Shown here piece after piece: positions 58,652-64,000 of a stretch of 64,000 bases of DNA (position 1 is the stretch's first letter; each line of letters opens with the position of its first letter). The DNA comes from Ceratodon purpureus. Lineage: Eukaryota > Streptophyta > Bryopsida > Pseudoditrichales > Ditrichaceae. The translations under genes and the position numbers were made by a program. The DNA is taken from positions 11,594,430-11,658,429 of the forward strand of contig CM026427.1 in NCBI GenBank assembly GCA_014871385.1. The letters are read 5' to 3'. Below the pieces are notes generated by a model. It was not told the DNA's origin. It saw only the letters and a list, made by a program, of their open reading frames with translations, and made no database searches.

Positions 58652-61187
58652 AATTGGACTTTTAGATCTTCTATATCCCTAAACACCTTATACACACCAC
58701 AATAGACTTCAAAAGTCTACTCATATTTAGACACTTATTCAACTTCATACCACACTTTCATCCTCCATTCTATAGAATAGATAAAAGATCATATCATCTA
58801 ATAGATCAATATTCTCTCTTATACACGACCATCATGTCATTTATGGTTATAAACTTTCCGAAATTCTAATTCTTTTAATATATGGCCTTCATTTCCTGCA
58901 CTAACCACATTGACCTTGTTAAATTTGTCATAGTTAGGGCTACTTTTATCTCAATACACAACTTTGTTATTAATTGGATGCAAATATCTCATCATGTCAT
59001 AGTATCTATCTTTTGTCATGACACCATAGTAATTCATTAGACTTTATTAAATAATATCTAACATTGATGTTGTTTTTTTATATGCAAAAAAATAATTGGT
59101 ATTTGAAATTTCTTCAACTCAATTATGTTATTAGCTTCCAGTTCTTCCCACTTCTTGTAATATTAAAGTAAGCTCAAGTGCATACTTATTTATCTCTTTA
59201 CACATCTCTGTAAATGTTGTTGAAGTTAAATAGAGGCTAATTTTTTTTTGCATTGAGAGTGTTTCGATATCTTCCAAGGTTGTGTGATATAAGAAACAAG
59301 TCAAAGTTGCAGATGGAAAACCAAAATAAAAAGACTCTTATGTACATTTTACGTTTGTATGCATAGTCTTTACAAATCTAGATGCAAAATGTTGTATCTA
59401 TTGCTCTCTTCTTCACTACTATCTCCTGCTTTTCAATCTTATAATTCTTTGTTGCTACGTGTTCTTTCATTTTCTTCCCTATAGGCTTTTCCTTCTCCTA
59501 CTTTCTTTTCCTTCTCCCATTCAATATCCCGAATTTTAGTTCCTATTTTCCTTTGGTTTATCTTGGCTACCGCAAATCATTGGCATTTTTAATTTTTGAT
59601 AAAATCAAATTTCTATTATCCATACAAAAACTAATTTTCTATTTAAATTCATCTTCATTATATCAAAGGTACAATGCTTAATTGATAAATCAACATTGCA
59701 TTTACTTAATATTGAAAGAGTTGTCATTGTCAAAATACATACCTTGATAAGATATTAACAAGTCTATAACATGTTTTGAAATGAACCATTGTCCAGTTAT
59801 ATATTACAAATACCAAACTACATTGAGATCCAAAAACTTAGTAATCATAAATATTCATATATGGTAAATATCCTCCAAAAACATTCTTTAGACATCATTA
59901 GTGTTTTCAAATAATTAGTTTTTAAATCTTTCATAAAATTTGATTGTATCAATTCTTTTCTGTTTAAAAGAGCCATCTTCTTCTAATATTGTTCAATTTG
60001 ATTTGATTAAAAAATCAAAAACTTAAATACTATTTTTGAAAATATTTTTTACTAATGTTTTATCTTAAAATATATTTCAAAGAGCTATGAAGGAGACTAA
60101 AGGCTGATTTTAGCATTTATATTCTTGCATGAAGGTGACAATTTTTAACCCCTAAAAATCCAGCCGTTTTTGGAAGCTCCAAGTTCCAAAACTGTCATTT
60201 TTGACCGCTTTGTGGGAATGGCGGTTTGGACCAGTTTTTTTCCTTTTTTTAGACATCTGACCGTAAGGTCTTGTACTTTACCCTCTTTAGAAGTATTGAT
60301 GAAATTTTGAACCGTTGGATGTTTACCATTTCTGAGATTACAATGTTCAAAGTTGCAGCAAAAGTTTTTTTTGGTATAAACTGAACGACATAGGGTAAAT
60401 GGTGAAAATGGGGACTTGATGTTCATTATCCCAAACATTTTGCTCATATTTTTTCCCATGTAGGTAATCAAGTTGGGTACCTCCATGCAAAATTTTAGAG
60501 ACTTACTCCTTTTTTAGAACCTTCATAAAAATTATTTTCTAGAAGCGGGTCTACAAACGTTGATATCGTAAAACATGTATGACGTTACCTATACTTGGTT
60601 TAGAAAAATCTAAACAATGGTTAGGTGCCTTTATACATTTTTTACTTTTGGGCAAAATTATTTTTGAAAAATTTCAAAATCTCAAATTCTGACGAATTTT
60701 AAAAGAAATAATTCAAAAATTTGAAGCTTGTCTTTGTAATTTTTGGAAGCTGCCTTTGTAAAATCGGTTTATTTTTTGACTTGGGGTCTCTTTGGAATTT
60801 GAGTGGTGGTTTAGTTATGAAAATATTTAAAGAAAACAAATTTTAAAAAACCCTAATTTTAAGCTGCCCGTTTTGGACTTGAAACCTAAAATTTCTAGAT
60901 GAAGGTCTTAAAATTGGAATTTGGCTTTGAAAATTTTACCACATACAATTTGCAGTATAGGGAGCATCAAGTAAAAACTTAGGAAAAAATATGGATTTCA
61001 ACCCCTTCATCTTGGCTCCCCAAAACAACAAAAACCCATTTTGGCTTTCCTGGATTTTAGGGATTAACCTTGTCAATAGTTGGATGTTGAGTAATAGTAT
61101 AGTAAGTTTGTCACCTATTTGGACAAAAATTGTAAATTTGTCTTTCCAAATTTATTATGTAACCATGGATTTTTGAAAGTTTGAAAC

Positions 61188-61233
61188 TTTAGAGATGGTT
61201 TGATTCTTTAGAGATGGTTTGATTCTTTAGAGA
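61188..61233 (+). repeat. 19-bp tandem duplication
   Basis: TTTAGAGATGGTTTGATTC occurs twice without change (61188-61206, 61207-61225), followed by TTTAGAGATT, the start of a diverged third unit. The exact identity implies a recent event. Confidence 0.75.
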
Positions 61234-63085
61234 TTAACCTCTAAAGGACTATACTTTGCTCCACATACAAATAGAATCTCCAGCATGTTCTTACAGTATT
61301 GATGTAAATGTGATTTATTTGAATTTTTTTGTGGAAGTAGGGAATTCCAAGCGCTTTATGGAAATATGAGTTTTTTCTTTATTGGGCTTCTAGAAAAAAA
61401 AGTTGTGCTTCTTTAAGTCAATTTTCTTCAACTAGAAGTCACTTCAAGAGTTTTGTTGAAAGGTTCCACTAAAATTGAATTTTTTTATACAAGTAATTAG
61501 CATAATTACCTTTGAGGTTGTTAATAAAACTTGGTCAATAGCGGAAATTTTTATTCCATGAGGAGTCAAGGTTTTCTCACCTTTTTTGGTTAGGATGCAC
61601 AATTTAAAGTTCTTTTTTTAGAGATTTTAACAATTTTTCATTTCTTTTCTTTCCACTCAAATAATAGACATAAAACTTTGTTTTGATTGTATGGATTCAA
61701 ATTCTAGAAGACATTGCATTGACGAAAAATAAAATGGGCACTGGGAATAATCATGTATACGTGACTCTTTCAAAATTTGTTTCACAATACTATTTTCTTT
61801 TGCAACCTCTAAATATTAGTCTACATGAAACTAACACCATATTCACTACATTAGTACAAAATTTAAACCTTATATAATGCCAAAATATGATAGCAAAAGT
61901 AGTCAAACTTTGCTAATATTTGTTTTGGCAGATAGAAGAAAACAATTCTAATTACTTCTAACTCTCTAATCTTCCAAATTATGCGGTCAAATTTAATGAT
62001 TTTTTTTGCATGATATTTTATTATTCTTGGAATGGTTCCTTTGATTGGTGATATAAAGAAAGTTTCTATTTTGGCTATTTTAATATTATAATTTTGTTTG
62101 AAAGTGATGGTTTTGAAGTGTTTCTGGTGAGAAATGGTCAAGGAATTCGAAGGATGAATGATCAAGAATGTCATGCTACTCAAATTGATCATCCTTTACA
62201 TATAGCATGGACTTATACTGCATACATGATTAATGCATTTCCAGGGATATAAAGTGATAAGAATATTCATATAATACTCATGGAATATTTTATCTTTAAA
62301 ATTTATTGACTTGTTTCTATAGCATCTCATGTAATAATACTTAAACTTCTCACATTTAAAGTTATTCTTATTTTCTTGGAATTATCATTGTTTTAAAAAT
62401 AAATCATCCTATGTTAGCTTGTATTTAGCTTTTATTTTTTGTAAGTCAATGATTTGGGCAACGTTTTCAAAAATATTTTTTTGGACTGTTGAAGAATACA
62501 ACTAAATTGCATAAGTTACCTTTAAGCATATTCCATTGTAAAAAATTTAAAATAAATGCCTAGAAGAAACATGTCCAAAACGGTTTTTGGGTTTTGAGAC
62601 TTACACCGTTTTTTCTCAAAATTTATATTTGTTCCAAAATATAATAAAGGATACAATTGACTTTTAGACCACTGGTTCACCATCCATTTAGACCACCAGT
62701 GCTCTGCTTACCTCAATAAGCATAATAACTGTTTATTCTCTATAATTCAATTATGATAAGTGTTTAATCGTTAAAACTAATGTCATTGACTCTGCTGTCA
62801 TTCACACTTATAAAATCCATTTTGTCTCAGAATCTCATAAATACTTCACTGGTAGGGATCCTCGTAGGTACTTTCCAATTTATTGATCTTACATTCATTT
62901 CATCATCTTGTCCTAAATCTTTGAATGGACTACACAACCACAACAATTGATGAACTTGGAAAAACAAAAATAATCAATAATAAATTGTCAAACTAACATT
63001 TACTGCAGTTACTTAATCACACACATAATTTACTGTCAAATCTTATGCCAAACACATACATAAGCATCTTTATTAAGACTGCAAA

Positions 63086-63187
63086 GATTCCAAATTAATT
63101 AATAATAAACATTCTCTTTATTGATTGAAGATATACTCTAATGATTCCAAATCAATTGATAATAAACATTCTCTTTATTTGTTGATG
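63086..63187 (+). repeat. Tandem duplication with period 57
   Basis: Each unit begins GATTCCAAAT and contains ATAATAAACATTCTCTTTAT. The second copy starts at 63143. A few substitutions separate the copies. Confidence 0.65.
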
Positions 63188-64000
63188 AACAAAGATGTAA
63201 GTACACAACATTTCCCCCTAAAGAAAGAGCTTTTATCTCCATAAGCCTACTTCAGTTAGATTCCAAATTGTCTCTTGTTGGAAAATCATGCTATTTGTTA
63301 TATTCAATTGGCCACTCACACTTATCTATATTATGTTTTCTAATGGATATGAAACATCATTGATCCCTATTTATAGCATAGTGTATTAGTCCAATAAGAC
63401 AAATACTACTTTTAACAACAGAACTTCCAATTGGATTAATTTTATCTCTAAGCGCTGTCTACAATTATAAATTAAAAAGTGATACAATATCAATAAAATC
63501 ATCTTAAAAGCATTAAAAATTTAAAAAACTTAAACCTACTCTTGAAGTGAGCTATCTGCATGCATACTTCCTTATAACTCATGTGTACAAAGTAATGCAT
63601 GTGCCAGGATGAATTTCCAAGGCAATTTGAAAATGATTCAAAGTCACTTAGAGTAACAGTATCTTTTTCCAGAGCCTTCAAATTTTCAAATGCTCCTAAA
63701 ATTAATGAAATAATTTCTTAATTTAGATGTGGGAGCCATCACTCAGAAAGTACCCATGTGAAGGCAGCTGAATCCTAATTACATGACTCCTTGACCAGTA
63801 TGATCAGTCCAAGGTTGTGCGAGAGTGAGCAATAGCGATTCCGGAATGTGGTTGCTTGAGGTTTGCCATAAATATGGCCTACCATGAAAAGTGGTAATTA
63901 GACTTGTAGATGGGCCCTCTCGTCCAGGCTTCTGGCCTCGGAAGCTGCACCCACTCACCCCCACTACATCCCCTCGCTCTCTACACGGAGGCTGGTCATG

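Larger units (their letters stand above)
58651..64000. other. AT-rich intergenic DNA to window end
   Basis: No gene recognised. A 19-bp tandem duplication (TTTAGAGATGGTTTGATTC) lies at 61188-61225 with a partial third unit. A duplication of period 57 (GATTCCAAAT-AATT-ATAATAAACATTCTC) lies at 63086-63187. The last 250 bases are GC-richer and might be the start of a further gene or its promoter, but the 61-codon minus-strand frame at 63779-63964 has no recognised features. Confidence 0.4.

Overview
The window looks like nuclear DNA of a land plant. Compact spliced genes (GT-AG introns, mostly 80-900 nt) sit in AT-rich intergenic DNA that holds repeats and eroded element remnants. The protein set (a plant-type tomosyn, a CKI1-like hybrid histidine kinase, a germin-like protein, an SR45a/Tra2-like splicing factor) together with a sphingomyelin-synthase-like membrane protein and two small orphan genes suggests a bryophyte, most likely a moss. 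That assignment is inference from gene content and architecture; nothing in the window proves the species.

Layout. 1-407 (-): 5' end of an unrecognised gene that leaves the window. 3038-5721 (+): four-exon integral membrane protein with the SGH and HHYSVD motifs of sphingomyelin-synthase/PAP2-C enzymes. 7936-17212 (+): 24-exon tomosyn/Lgl-type WD40 protein ending in an R-SNARE motif. 17213-25815: long intergenic stretch with a dispersed repeat, a TIR element, a foldback, a G-quadruplex motif and G-boxes. 25816-32082 (+): 11-exon hybrid histidine kinase with intact His and Asp phospho-acceptors. 33213-33413: possible broken RWP-RK-like exon. 36152-37224 (+): three-exon germin-like protein. 38862-39593 and 40243-41437 (+): two small basic orphan proteins, the second with an 11-bp minisatellite in its last intron. 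41438-53193: AT-rich accessory region with transposon-like fragments, a SINE-like element and a second copy of the dispersed repeat. 53194-56363 (+): seven-exon SR45a/Tra2-like protein with a long internal intron. 56364-64000: AT-rich DNA with a 47-nt T run and short tandem duplications; no gene was recognised there.

Exon models were built by hand from splice consensus, reading-frame phase and protein similarity recalled from memory. In the six multi-exon models that carry a functional or structural description (sphingomyelin-synthase-like, tomosyn, histidine kinase, germin, the 40243 gene, SR45a), plus the 38862 gene, every junction is in phase and the summed CDS length is a multiple of three. 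The genes have no evident common pathway. They cover membrane lipid metabolism, vesicle fusion control, two-component signalling, the cell wall/apoplast and mRNA splicing, as expected of an ordinary eukaryotic neighbourhood. The novelty is in the orphan genes, the SMS-like enzyme and the repeats.
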